DNA from: Stieleria neptunia
GTDB taxonomy: Bacteria > Planctomycetota > Planctomycetia > Pirellulales > Pirellulaceae
Length of the DNA stretch: 64,000 nt
Assembly (NCBI RefSeq): GCF_007754155.1
Contig: NZ_CP037423.1
Coordinates: 434,001-498,000, forward strand
Direction of reading: 5' to 3'
In this document: positions 26,809 through 35,487 of the stretch, piece after piece
Position numbering within the stretch: the stretch's first letter is position 1
Layout: the number at the start of each line of letters is the position of its first letter
Position numbers and translations under genes: made by a program
The notes under the pieces: model-generated
Database searches by the model: none
The model's input: only the letters and a program-made list of their open reading frames with translations
Told to the model about the DNA's origin: nothing

Positions 26809-28248
26809 TCAGCGGACGTCGATCCGCAGATGATTGATTCGGCTCCGCAGCGTCGGACGGCTGATGCCCAGACGATTGCTGGCTTCGCTGATGTTGTTGC
26901 CGCTCGACTTCATGACTTCGGCGATCAGAATGCGATCGACGTCGTCGTGAATGTCACTGCCGATGGTGAACGATCCCTCGGCAAGTCGTCTGTGAATCTC
27001 TTTGACGAGCCCGCCTTGCCATTCTTGGGAAGATGTCTCGCCAGCAGTCGAGCCGGGCGACGCGGCGCCGAATCCGCTCGGCAAGAACGAGGGCAGGATC
27101 ACCGGGCCGCTGGCCTTGAGCAGGGTCTGCTTGATGATGCCTTGCAGCTCACGGACGTTTCCGGGCCAATCGTGGCCCAATAGCCGTTGCATCGTTTCTG
27201 GCGCGATCGAAACGAAGTCTTTTTTGAGCTGGCGGGCGAACAGCTGGAAAAAATGTTCCGTCATCTTGCGAAGGTCTTGGCCGCGCTCGCGAAGCGGGGG
27301 CAACGAGATCGTGAATTCGTTCAAGCGATAAAACAGGTCGCTGCGGAACGATCCATCGGCCATCGCGGCGTCCAGGTCGCGGTTGGTCGCCGCGATGATT
27401 CGCACGTCCGTTTTGATGGTTTTGCTGCCCCCGACGCGTTCAAACTCCTTTTCCTGCAGGACACGCAGCAACTTGGTTTGCATCACGGGAGTCATGTCCC
27501 CGATTTCGTCCAGAAACAACGTCCCGCCGTTGCAGATTTCAAATTTTCCGATCCGCCGCTGCTCCGCTCCGGTGAACGAGCCCTTCTCGTGACCGAACAA
27601 TTCACTCTCCAACAACGCCTCGGGGATCGCCGCACAGTTGATCGCGTGGAACACATGGTCGTGCCGCGAGCTGTGTTGGTAGAGCGCCCGGGCCACCACT
27701 TCTTTTCCGGTGCCGGTTTCGCCCAGGATCAAGACGGCGGTATCGCGCGAGGCGACCCGGCCGATGGAGCGGAACACTTCGACCATCGCGGGGCACTCGC
27801 CCATCATTTGGTCACTGGGTTTTTCCGGCGACAAGCGTTCTTTTTCCGACGGCAGGATCGCGGGCTTGCGCGCCATGCGGCTGGTTTCCAACGCGGCATC
27901 GATGACCGGCAGGATCTCATCGGGCTCGAACGGTTTGGTCACGTAATCAAACGCACCGCCGCTCATCGCCGCGATCGCCGTTTCCGAGGTGCCGTGGCCG
28001 GTCATCAGGATCACCGGAACGCGTCCATCGAGCTCGCGGATCTCGTGAATCAGCGCCAAGCCGGACTGGTCGGGAAGCTGGATGTCCAACAGCACCGCAT
28101 CGGGCTGTCCGCTGCGAAACGCCGAGATCGCCTGCCCGGCCGATTCTGCCGTCACCACGTGATAATCCGGTTCGGGCAGACACAAACGCATGCACTGAAG
28201 GATCAACGGATCGTCGTCAATGACCAGCAGGGTTTGAGAATTCGTCAT
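26809..28248 (-). CDS. NtrC-family sigma-54-dependent response regulator
   Basis: A 479-residue three-domain protein. The receiver domain (1-125) has LLVIDDDP and the phosphorylation site in AVLLDIQLPD. The AAA+ domain (about 150-385) has Walker A GETGTGKE and GTLFLDEIGDM, with the sigma-54 contact loop as GSFTGA, an accepted variant of GAFTGA. The C-terminal Fis-type helix-turn-helix is GNNISEASNRLGISRPTLRS. It activates sigma-54 promoters when phosphorylated. The cognate kinase is encoded immediately upstream on the same strand. The start at 28248 (MTNSQTLLVIDDD) is set by the receiver fold; the longer frame translates repeat-containing DNA. Confidence 0.93.
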   Translation of the reverse strand: MTNSQTLLVIDDDPLILQCMRLCLPEPDYHVVTAESAGQAISAFRSGQPDAVLLDIQLPDQSGLALIHEIRELDGRVPVILMTGHGTSETAIAAMSGGAFDYVTKPFEPDEILPVIDAALETSRMARKPAILPSEKERLSPEKPSDQMMGECPAMVEVFRSIGRVASRDTAVLILGETGTGKEVVARALYQHSSRHDHVFHAINCAAIPEALLESELFGHEKGSFTGAEQRRIGKFEICNGGTLFLDEIGDMTPVMQTKLLRVLQEKEFERVGGSKTIKTDVRIIAATNRDLDAAMADGSFRSDLFYRLNEFTISLPPLRERGQDLRKMTEHFFQLFARQLKKDFVSIAPETMQRLLGHDWPGNVRELQGIIKQTLLKASGPVILPSFLPSGFGAASPGSTAGETSSQEWQGGLVKEIHRRLAEGSFTIGSDIHDDVDRILIAEVMKSSGNNISEASNRLGISRPTLRSRINHLRIDVR

Positions 28249-28384
28249 GACCGAGTCGGCGTTGCGGAGGGGATGGGGTGGGATCCAGTATGGCAGGTGT
28301 CTGGCGCGATCCAAGCCCCGCCGTTCGGCAAGCCCGCTGCCCGGCAAACGCGCCGCCCAGGCTCGAGGCGAACGGCGGCAGGCC

Positions 28385-28462
28385 GCGGAAAAGGGGTCAG
28401 GTACCAAAAATGCGAAGCACCCTTCGGGCCATTTGGTTTTTGGTACCTGACCCCTTTTCCGC
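28385..28462. repeat. 26-bp perfect inverted repeat between kinase and regulator genes
   Basis: Arms at 28385-28410 and 28437-28462 are exact complements (GCGGAAAAGGGGTCAGGTAC at the outer end) around 26 nt. The right arm ends exactly at the kinase stop codon. It resembles GGGGTCAG-type palindromes seen around REP-associated transposases. It may attenuate transcription from kinase into regulator. Confidence 0.85.
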
Positions 28463-30592
28463 TCAAGCGTCTGGAGCGTCGGCGGGGGCGGTTTCTGTCG
28501 TTGCTTGGGAAAGCTGGACCGGCAGGATCACCGAGACCGTTGTCCCCTTGCCGACGGTCGACTGCAGTCCGATCGCGCCATTGTGGCCTTTGACGATCCC
28601 GATCGACGTGCTCAGTCCCAGGCCGGTGCCCTGGCCGCGCGGCTTGGTGGAGAAAAACGGGTCGAAAATTCGATCTCGGATGCCGATGGGAATGCCGGTG
28701 CCGGTGTCTGAGACGCTGATGACGACATAGTCCCCCGGCTGCAGCGTCGTGTAGGAATAGGAGCGTTCGGTGACCAGCGTCATCAGCGACGCTTCGATTC
28801 CCAACACGCCCGTCTCGGACATCGCGTCGCGGGCGTTGATGGCCAGGTTCATGACGACCTGACTGATTTCGGTTTCGTCACCGCTGATGTCGGGCAAGGC
28901 GGGTTCGATCGTCAATTGCAAACGAATGCCGCTGGGCAGGGTGCGTTCGATGATCGCCACGATCTCGGGCAAAAACGCCTGCAAGCGGATCGGCTGGTGG
29001 ACGCCGTCACCGCCGCGGGCGAAGGTCAGCAGTTGCGAAATCAGGTCCGCACCGCGCGAGGCTCCGATCACGATGGTCTCCACCAACCCGCTGCGATCGA
29101 CGTTGGGATTGTCCCGCTGCAGCATTTTCCCGCTCATCAGAATCGGCGTCAGCAGGTTGTTCAGATCGTGCGCGATTCCCCCGGCCAAGGCGCCGAGCGA
29201 TTCGAGTCGCTGGCGACGCCGTTCGACCTGTTGCAGCTTGGTACGGGCGACCAGATCGAGGTCGAAGATGACATCCCCGATCGATTCGCCTTCGTCATAC
29301 AATCGGGTGCGACGGCGCTCGATCCGCAGCCGTGTTCCATCTTTGGCGGTCGCGCGCAGTTCACCCGACCAGCGGGAAGCGTTTTCGTAGTCGCTGCCGT
29401 GAACATTTTCGAAGTGGTCGTTGGGCGGAACGATTTGCAACAGATCGGTCGCCGAGTGCCCGATCGATTCGGCCGCCTCGTAGCCAAAGAGTTGTTGGGC
29501 GCCTCGGTTCCAGTAAATGATCCGTCCGGCGGTGTCGAGGACATGGATCGGATCGGGGATTTCGGCCAACAGGGCTTCCTGTTGCTTGAGACGCAGACGC
29601 GAGGCCTGTTGATCGGAGACGTCGCGGACGGAAATCGCCAGACGCTCGATTCCGAAATCGGTGCGGGGTTTGACCGAGATCTCCGCCAACCGTGTTTCAC
29701 CATCGGCCCGTTTGACGTTGACCCGTCGCAGCGATTGGCGGCGTTGGCCTTCGTGATCGAGTTGGTTGGCGAGCCATTCATCGATCACGGTCGTTTCGAA
29801 AAAACGCGTCACGATTTGTCCCGGCAAGTCGTCGGCGGAAACGCCCAGCATTTCCGCCATCGCGACGTTGGCCACTTCGATCCGCCCCAATTCGTCGGTC
29901 ACGATGATTCCGTCCCCGCTGCTCTGGAACAACAATTCGAATCGTTGATCGGCTTGGACGGTCTTGCTGTCGGCGACCAAGCGACGACGGTGTTCCGAGC
30001 GACGCGCGGTGTACAACAAAGCCAGCGCGGCCAGCATGATCCCATGACCGGCGACCAAGCTGGAAAGGGCGCCCCTGCGTTTCGATTCCAGCGAGTTTCG
30101 GAGTTCCTGCAACTGGCCGCGGAGCAGTTCTTCGAGCGACTCCACCCGCGACCGCAGCGATTTCGATTCCTGGCGCAGTTGCATCAGTTGCTCGTCACCG
30201 ACGGCCCCTTGGGCGACGTTCGCCGATCGCAGCAGTTCCAGGAAGTCGCCGACACCGTCGTGAATCCGCCCCAGTACAGACGGGGCATCGGGCTGGTCGG
30301 CGGTCTGCAATTCACCGAGCAACTGGTCGCACCGTGCGATCGCTTCGGCCAGTTCCATCCGGTCTTGATCGTCACCACCCATTTTGAGAACGCGAACACG
30401 CGAGGTGGCCGCGGCCAGGTTGGCGCGGAGCGAACCGAGTTGTTGCAGCCGGACTTGAGCGATCGAGATCTGTTGGTTGGCCGGCGGAAGATCACTCAGC
30501 GCCCGGTAGGCGATCACGAACGAGCCGACGGTCAAGACGACCGCGGCGCTGCAGACCATCGGGAAAGCGTTTCGGCGGATCAGGGCTTTCAC
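28463..30592 (-). CDS. PAS-domain sensor histidine kinase
   Basis: A protein of about 709 residues. It has a membrane helix (VCSAAVVLTVGSFVIAY), a helical sensor region with coiled coil, and a second helix near residue 190 (LVAGHGIMLAALALLYTA). Two PAS domains follow (QRFELLFQSSGDGIIVTDE; LAEIPDPIHVLDTAGRIIYW). The dimerisation/phosphoacceptor segment is ALAGGIAHDLNNLLTPI, and the HATPase domain has N and G boxes (NLAINARDA, VSDTGTGIP, GQGTGLGLS). The arrangement resembles NtrB/AtoS-type kinases that pair with sigma-54 regulators, like the one encoded next to it. The start is uncertain: GTG 30592, or ATG 30559 just before the first helix. Confidence 0.9.
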   Translation of the reverse strand: MKALIRRNAFPMVCSAAVVLTVGSFVIAYRALSDLPPANQQISIAQVRLQQLGSLRANLAAATSRVRVLKMGGDDQDRMELAEAIARCDQLLGELQTADQPDAPSVLGRIHDGVGDFLELLRSANVAQGAVGDEQLMQLRQESKSLRSRVESLEELLRGQLQELRNSLESKRRGALSSLVAGHGIMLAALALLYTARRSEHRRRLVADSKTVQADQRFELLFQSSGDGIIVTDELGRIEVANVAMAEMLGVSADDLPGQIVTRFFETTVIDEWLANQLDHEGQRRQSLRRVNVKRADGETRLAEISVKPRTDFGIERLAISVRDVSDQQASRLRLKQQEALLAEIPDPIHVLDTAGRIIYWNRGAQQLFGYEAAESIGHSATDLLQIVPPNDHFENVHGSDYENASRWSGELRATAKDGTRLRIERRRTRLYDEGESIGDVIFDLDLVARTKLQQVERRRQRLESLGALAGGIAHDLNNLLTPILMSGKMLQRDNPNVDRSGLVETIVIGASRGADLISQLLTFARGGDGVHQPIRLQAFLPEIVAIIERTLPSGIRLQLTIEPALPDISGDETEISQVVMNLAINARDAMSETGVLGIEASLMTLVTERSYSYTTLQPGDYVVISVSDTGTGIPIGIRDRIFDPFFSTKPRGQGTGLGLSTSIGIVKGHNGAIGLQSTVGKGTTVSVILPVQLSQATTETAPADAPDA

Positions 30593-30787
30593 GAATCGGC
30601 ATTGAAAACAAGGAGAGTGGACGCCCCGTCGGGCAGCGCTGTGGCAAAAGATTTGGCATCCCAAGGGAACATCATTTGCGACAGGGGTTGCACGCCGCGA
30701 GCCGCAAACGACGGGACGTGCGACGGTCTAACTTAGCCGAACAGGACATCTCCCATCATCCGCTCCTTCCCTTTTTCGCGAACAACC

Positions 30788-31180
30788 ATGATGTCAACTC
30801 GACTCGGTGCATTGGTACGACTTGCTCAACAAAGCTGGGTGGGGTGTTGCTGGGACACCGATTTCGGTTCGCGTGGATTGAATTTGCGCGGGTTGCAGTC
30901 GCGGCAGGCGTTGGTGGCGGCCAGGGCGACGCGGGGCGAGGAATCGCAGTGTTGGCGGCAGGCCGCTGAGTGGCTGGCCCTGGTCGAAAACGATGCCAAG
31001 ACGGCGGCCGAGTACGCCGGTTCGGCCTTGCTGTCCTTCGAATCGGGGGAACCTGCCGTCGCGATCCGGTTGCTCGATCAAGCGAGTGCGCTCGCGGCAA
31101 AGTATCCTGTATCAGTCGGTTACGTTGCCTGCCGTTCACTTTGTGAAGAGCTGTCCTGCGGTGATCCCGCGACCGCGTGA
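30788..31180 (+). CDS. Hypothetical protein, helical
   Basis: A 130-residue ORF of unknown function. Residues about 45-105 (WLALVENDAKTAAEYAGSAL, AIRLLDQASALAAKYP) are amphipathic and TPR-like. There is no signal peptide or conserved motif. The composition is far more protein-like than the Arg/Pro-rich antisense frame. Two adjacent ATGs (30788, 30791) could start it. The next small gene begins 48 bp downstream on the same strand, so the two may form an operon divergent from the histidine kinase. Confidence 0.6.
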   Translation: MMSTRLGALVRLAQQSWVGCCWDTDFGSRGLNLRGLQSRQALVAARATRGEESQCWRQAAEWLALVENDAKTAAEYAGSALLSFESGEPAVAIRLLDQASALAAKYPVSVGYVACRSLCEELSCGDPATA

Positions 31181-31228
31181 ACGAAATCCTGGCAAAATCA
31201 TTTCCACACGGAAAGGCATTTCTCAGCC

Positions 31229-31666
31229 ATGGTTCCACCATCCGTCCAGCTAGCCAAATCCATTCACGACACCCTTTCCAACGCCATCGCGGTTGCCGAA
31301 CAAGCGACGGTCGGCGTCCATAATCAAGAGGGAAACAGCCACTACCTGTCGATGCTGCTGGAAGACCGACTCGGTCGACTGCACCAGCAATTGTTGGCCC
31401 TGTTTCGCCAGCAGGACCGATCACCCGACCGGACGCACGCGACAAACATGGATCCGCTGGCGAAACGCCGGCGCCGGCTGATCGGTAGGGTGGACGACGC
31501 GATCGATTTGGCTGCCGACACCGATTCCAGCGGCGCCGTACGACGATCGATTCTGGAGGACCTGGAGGGCATCGAGCGCGACTTCGCGGCGTACGAAACC
31601 GAATTCGCACGCGTCTCTGGCGACGGCGTGGATGCGACCGCCGCCGCGGATCGAAACGGGAACTGA
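31229..31666 (+). CDS. Hypothetical protein, helical
   Basis: A 145-residue ORF of unknown function, predicted mostly alpha-helical (SIHDTLSNAIAVAEQATVGV, YLSMLLEDRLGRLHQQLLAL) with an acidic helical C-terminus. No cysteines, signal peptide or recognised domain. The start ATG 31229 follows AAAGGCA. It is probably co-transcribed with the preceding ORF. A REP-like element begins 40 bp after its stop. Confidence 0.6.
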   Translation: MVPPSVQLAKSIHDTLSNAIAVAEQATVGVHNQEGNSHYLSMLLEDRLGRLHQQLLALFRQQDRSPDRTHATNMDPLAKRRRRLIGRVDDAIDLAADTDSSGAVRRSILEDLEGIERDFAAYETEFARVSGDGVDATAAADRNGN

Positions 31667-31705
31667 CGCCACCGAGAGCAGACGCTGTCCTCTTTGGCAC
31701 TGAAA

Positions 31706-31911
31706 GTGTTAGCGGAACGGCGCGAGCGGGCCGTCGATTTAGTGAGCCGCGACGCGTAAGCGGCCGGGCACTGCGACGAAAGCCCGAGGCCTTACGGCCA
31801 GCGGCTCACCATTAACTCCGCAGAACCCGACTAAAACGACAGCCCGCGAGCCGTCCGGTTGCGCTTCAAAACCACCGTCAAGGACCGGAGGGCTCGCGCC
31901 CTGCCGCTAAC
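31706..31911. repeat. Nested-hairpin REP-like element, copy 3
   Basis: The most complete nested copy: outer arms GTGTTAGCGGAACGGCGCG and CGCCCTGCCGCTAAC, and the inner palindrome at 31742-31809. It occupies nearly all the space between two convergent genes. Confidence 0.9.
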
Positions 31912-31946
31912 CCATGCTTGACCGCGTCGCCGCTGCGGCCGGCGAT

Positions 31947-33554
31947 TCACTTGTACCGGACGTCGTACAGATCGGTGCGGCGGTCTTTCCAGTTGGTGAC
32001 ACTGCCGCGTTCGCGGTGGCGTCGGAGCAGTTCCAAGTCCACGTCGTGGATGATGACGGTTTCGATGTTCGGGCTCGCTTCGGCCCCGATCCCGTCGCGG
32101 GCAAAGGTGACGTCGCAAGGCGTCAAGATCGCGGTTTGGGCGTAGTGCACATCGGCGTTTTCGACGAAGGGCAAGTTCCCGGTGCATCCGGCGATCGCGA
32201 CATAAACGTCGTTTTCGATGCAGCGGGCTTGGGCGCAGGCCCGGACGCGCAGATAGCCGTGTCGGCTTTCGGTGTTGTAGGGAACAAAGATGATGTCCGC
32301 CCCTAAGCCCGCTGCGATGCGGCCGAGTTCCGGGAATTCGCAATCGTAGCAGACCTGGATCGAGACCTTGCCGCAATCGGTGTCAAACACTTCGATCGAC
32401 GGCCCGCCTTCCACGCCCCACCAACTCCGCTCACTGGGCGTGATGTGCAATTTGTATTGCTTGTCAATGCGACCGTCGCGGTGGAACAGAAACGCCACGT
32501 TGTACAGCCGGTCGTCTTCGACGATGAAATGCGATCCGGCGATGATGTTCGTGTCGAATTTCATCGCCAGGTCTGCGAACACCTCCAGCAATCTCGGCGT
32601 GTATTCGGCCAGCTTTCGGGCCGCCTCGCCGGGACGCAGCGAAGGGATGATCGAGAGCAATTGAGTGGTGATCAGCTCGGGGAACAGCAGGAAGTCGCAA
32701 CGGTAGTCGCCGGCGACGTCGACGAAGTACGTGATCTGACGGGCGAATTCGTCAAAATCAGCCACCGATCGCATCTGGTATTGAACCGCACCGATACGAA
32801 CCGGGCGGACGGTGCGTCGGTGCCGCCGTTTGCTGACCGGTGAATACTCCAGGTTGCGCCAAATCAAGAACGTCGCGTAACCACAACTCTCGGTGTCCGA
32901 CGGCAGATAGTCCTTCAACAAGCCTTCCAGCGCGAACCCGTTGGCCACCTGGGCCGATAAGACCGGGTCAAAAATCGACTTGTTGATGACGCGATCGACA
33001 TACTCGGACGCCTTCATCTGGTCGGCATACTTGTGATACCCCGGGATCCGTCCGCCGACAATCATTTGTTCGACATTTCGGCCCCGGCAAAGCTCCTTGC
33101 GGGCGTCGTAGAGCCGCTTGGACAGTCGCATCCCGCGAAAATCGGGGTCGACCATGATTTCGATCCCGTACAGCGTGTCACCCTTGGGGCGATGGTTGCG
33201 AATGTACCCGGCGTCGGCCGTTTTTTTCCAGTCGCACCATTCCAGGTCGTCGTCGTAATCCAGCATCAGACTGCTGCTGCTGGCCACCACGCGGCCGTCG
33301 CATTCGACCACCAATTGGCCCTCGGGAAAGTACTCGAGTTGACTTTCGATCTGGTCGCGTCCCCACGGTTCCATGCCCGGAAAACAACGCAATTGCATCG
33401 CCACCAACGCCTCGTAGTCTTCGATCCGCAGTTGGCGCACGGCCAGCTTGCGTTCAAATTCTGAAACATCAAAATCCGGTTCCGCACCCACGTGCGAGCC
33501 GCTCAGCACGGCGTGATCGGGGTGGCGATTGAAAGGAGTCGTCGGTTGATTCAT
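31947..33554 (-). CDS. Fused GNAT acetyltransferase and carbon-nitrogen hydrolase (nitrilase family)
   Basis: A 535-residue bifunctional protein. Residues about 20-235 form a GNAT domain ([49 protein letters not shown]). Residues about 260-530 form a nitrilase domain with the Glu-Lys-Cys triad in [17 protein letters not shown] and VCYDCEFPE. This two-domain family is recurrent in bacteria, but its physiological substrate is not established. An amide hydrolase coupled to an N-acyltransferase suggests remodelling of an amide-bearing metabolite. The start ATG 33554 ([12 protein letters not shown]) was preferred over the longer Arg/Ser-rich frame. The neighbours give no further clue. Confidence 0.9.
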   Translation of the reverse strand: MNQPTTPFNRHPDHAVLSGSHVGAEPDFDVSEFERKLAVRQLRIEDYEALVAMQLRCFPGMEPWGRDQIESQLEYFPEGQLVVECDGRVVASSSSLMLDYDDDLEWCDWKKTADAGYIRNHRPKGDTLYGIEIMVDPDFRGMRLSKRLYDARKELCRGRNVEQMIVGGRIPGYHKYADQMKASEYVDRVINKSIFDPVLSAQVANGFALEGLLKDYLPSDTESCGYATFLIWRNLEYSPVSKRRHRRTVRPVRIGAVQYQMRSVADFDEFARQITYFVDVAGDYRCDFLLFPELITTQLLSIIPSLRPGEAARKLAEYTPRLLEVFADLAMKFDTNIIAGSHFIVEDDRLYNVAFLFHRDGRIDKQYKLHITPSERSWWGVEGGPSIEVFDTDCGKVSIQVCYDCEFPELGRIAAGLGADIIFVPYNTESRHGYLRVRACAQARCIENDVYVAIAGCTGNLPFVENADVHYAQTAILTPCDVTFARDGIGAEASPNIETVIIHDVDLELLRRHRERGSVTNWKDRRTDLYDVRYK

Positions 33555-33759
33555 TCGATTTCGTTTGCGTGATGATGGTCCAGACGCTGCAGCGGTTGAA
33601 CGACAATTCATTCTCAGTCTCGCTGCTTGGGGTCAGTTTGACAGCCGTACAAACTGGAAAATTTTTTGCCAATCGGGTGCACGGTTGATTCCTTTGATGC
33701 CGAACGCGTGTCGCTGGCAAAGTCTTTCGCAAGGCTTGGCAAGAAGTTTTCCAACGCGA

Positions 33760-34074
33760 TCACGATGTCGGCAGTTCGATCTTCAGTTGGCGCAGCCGGC
33801 TTCTCAGGGTCGGCCGGCTGATTCCCAGACGATGACTTGCCTGGCTGATGTTCCCACCGGTCGCCTCCAGCGTGGTTCGCAACAGGATTTCATCGACCCG
33901 ATCGTAGATTTCTTCGCGAATTGACGAGGCTTTTTGGGTCAACAGCGCGAGAACCTCCTGCTGCAACCCCTGTTGCCAGGCGGCCCGTTCGAGGGGAAGG
34001 TGCTCGGCCGGGGCATCCGGCAAATCAAAGCCGTCGTGCGGGGTGGTCGGTGGAATCGGTTCGTTGTGGTACAT
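33760..34074 (-). CDS. Orphan Fis-type DNA-binding protein
   Basis: A 104-residue protein with an acidic/Pro-rich N-terminus and a C-terminal Fis/NtrC helix-turn-helix, TTLEATGGNISQASHRLGIS then RPTLRSRLRQL. The helix-turn-helix shares ASxRLGISRPTLRSR with the regulator at 26809-28248, but no receiver or AAA+ domain is attached. It probably binds DNA as a dimer, perhaps at the same or related operators. The start ATG 34074 was chosen because the frame further upstream reads through a 13-bp tandem repeat (34113-34164). Confidence 0.85.
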   Translation of the reverse strand: MYHNEPIPPTTPHDGFDLPDAPAEHLPLERAAWQQGLQQEVLALLTQKASSIREEIYDRVDEILLRTTLEATGGNISQASHRLGISRPTLRSRLRQLKIELPTS

Positions 34075-34112
34075 GTCCACCCTGCAACACAATTCCCGTG
34101 CCGTTTTCGCTG

Positions 34113-34164
34113 CCCGGTGGCGTTGCCCGGTGGCGTTGCCCGGTGGCGTTGCCCGGTGGCGTTG
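34113..34164. repeat. 13-bp tandem repeat, four exact copies
   Basis: The unit CCCGGTGGCGTTG is repeated at 34113, 34126, 34139 and 34152 without mismatch. It lies 39 bp upstream of the Fis-type gene start, in its likely promoter/leader, and adjoins REP-like copy 4. Confidence 0.92.
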
Positions 34165-34192
34165 CCCCAATGCCACGTCCTTTGGCCTAGAG

Positions 34193-34395
34193 GTGTTTGC
34201 GGAACGGCGCGAGCGGGCTGTCGATTTTGGTCGGGATCTGCTGAGTCAATGGTGAGCCGCTGGCCGTAAGGCCTCGGGCGGGCGCCGGAACGCCCGGCCG
34301 CTTACGCGCCCGCAGCTCACAATAACGACAGCCCGCTCGCGCCCTACCGCTAACAAAAACACCCCGCTTGGCGTCAAAGTAGGCGGCATTGGGCG
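34193..34395. repeat. Nested-hairpin REP-like element, copy 4 (reverse orientation)
   Basis: The inner palindrome is at 34252-34320, inverted relative to copies 1-3. It is flanked by GAGCGGGCTGTCGATTTTGG and ACGACAGCCCGCTCGCGCC, and followed by GGCGTCAAAGTAGGCGGCAT, a tail also present near copies 1 and 2. Confidence 0.9.
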
Positions 34396-34561
34396 TTGCC
34401 CGGTTGCCGCTTCACAGATCAAGGGGGTCCGCGGGCGGTAAACCTGGCTTCCTTCTGCGGTATGATGGTGCTGCACTGGATCGGGTGAAGTTCTTTGTGC
34501 CGGAGACGAACGGCGTTTCTCTGGAGGACAGGCAGACCCGAACGGGAATCGCAGAGGAGTG

Positions 34562-35449
34562 ATGGTTGTGCATCAGGTTGTTGGGATTGGTGAAATTCTT
34601 TGGGACGTTTTTCCTGATGGACCGCGTTTCGGAGGCGCCCCGGCCAATTTTTCGTGCAGCACGTCGGAGCTGTCACGCGGCGCCGCTGGGGTGTCGATGG
34701 TCAGTGCCGTCGGGGAGGACGATCTGGGACGCAAGGCGATCGAATCGCTGAAACAGCGCGGTGTCGACACCTCCGCGGTACAGGTCAACCCACACGCGAC
34801 CGGAAAAGTCGACGTCCAACTCGATGACGACGGCAAGGCAAGCTATCACTTCGCCGACGATTCAGCCTGGGATCACCTGGTTTGGAATGACGCGTTGGCC
34901 AAGGTCGCGGCGGGATGCGACGCGGTCTGCTTCGGCACCCTCGGGCAACGCAGTGAAACGTCACGCCGGACCATTCATCAGTTCGTCCAGGCGACACCGG
35001 AATCGGCGCTGCGGATTCTGGATGTGAATCTGCGTGAGCCCTTCTTTGGCGATTCCGTCATCCAACAATCGCTCGCTCTGGCCAATGTGCTGAAGCTCAA
35101 CGACGATGAACTGCCGCGACTCGCCCGCATCAACGGTTTGTCCGGCGACGACGTGGACGTGATGCGGCAATTGGCGGCCCGGCATCAGCTTCGTTACGTC
35201 GCATTGACGCGCGGGGCGGGTGGCGCCGCCATCGTTTCCGAGGATCGGGTCAGCGATCTTCCGGGGATTCCCACCGAGGTGGCGGACACCGTCGGCGCGG
35301 GCGATGCGTTCACCGCCGCGATCACCCTGGGGCTGCTCGCCGGGCACGACATCGACACCGTCAACCGAAATGCGATCGCCGTGGCGTCTTACGTGTGTTC
35401 ACAGCCGGGCGCGACGATGACGTTTCCGGACCACTTGATGAAACCGTGA
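34562..35449 (+). CDS. PfkB-family carbohydrate kinase, probable fructokinase
   Basis: A 295-residue ribokinase-family sugar kinase. It has the N-terminal GIGEILWDVFPDGPRFGGAP substrate-binding pattern (FGGAPANF) and the C-terminal DTVGAGDAFTAA signature with the catalytic Asp. It would phosphorylate a hexose, most likely fructose, with ATP in the cytoplasm. The fructose assignment rests on the next gene, a GH32 fructan hydrolase starting 38 bp after its stop. GAGGAG precedes the start codon; GTG 34559 is an alternative three bases earlier. No transporter is encoded beside the pair. Confidence 0.88.
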   Translation: MVVHQVVGIGEILWDVFPDGPRFGGAPANFSCSTSELSRGAAGVSMVSAVGEDDLGRKAIESLKQRGVDTSAVQVNPHATGKVDVQLDDDGKASYHFADDSAWDHLVWNDALAKVAAGCDAVCFGTLGQRSETSRRTIHQFVQATPESALRILDVNLREPFFGDSVIQQSLALANVLKLNDDELPRLARINGLSGDDVDVMRQLAARHQLRYVALTRGAGGAAIVSEDRVSDLPGIPTEVADTVGAGDAFTAAITLGLLAGHDIDTVNRNAIAVASYVCSQPGATMTFPDHLMKP

Positions 35450-35487
35450 ATCTAGAAGTTGCAACGCAGCGCCAGGAAATTTTTCCA

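Noticed and set aside
27187..28593. 468-codon plus-strand ORF
   Set aside because: Antisense to the NtrC-family regulator, which has complete receiver, AAA+ and HTH motifs.
30756..31700. 314-codon minus-strand ORF
   Set aside because: Arg/Pro-rich shadow; the plus strand carries two small ORFs with normal helical composition.
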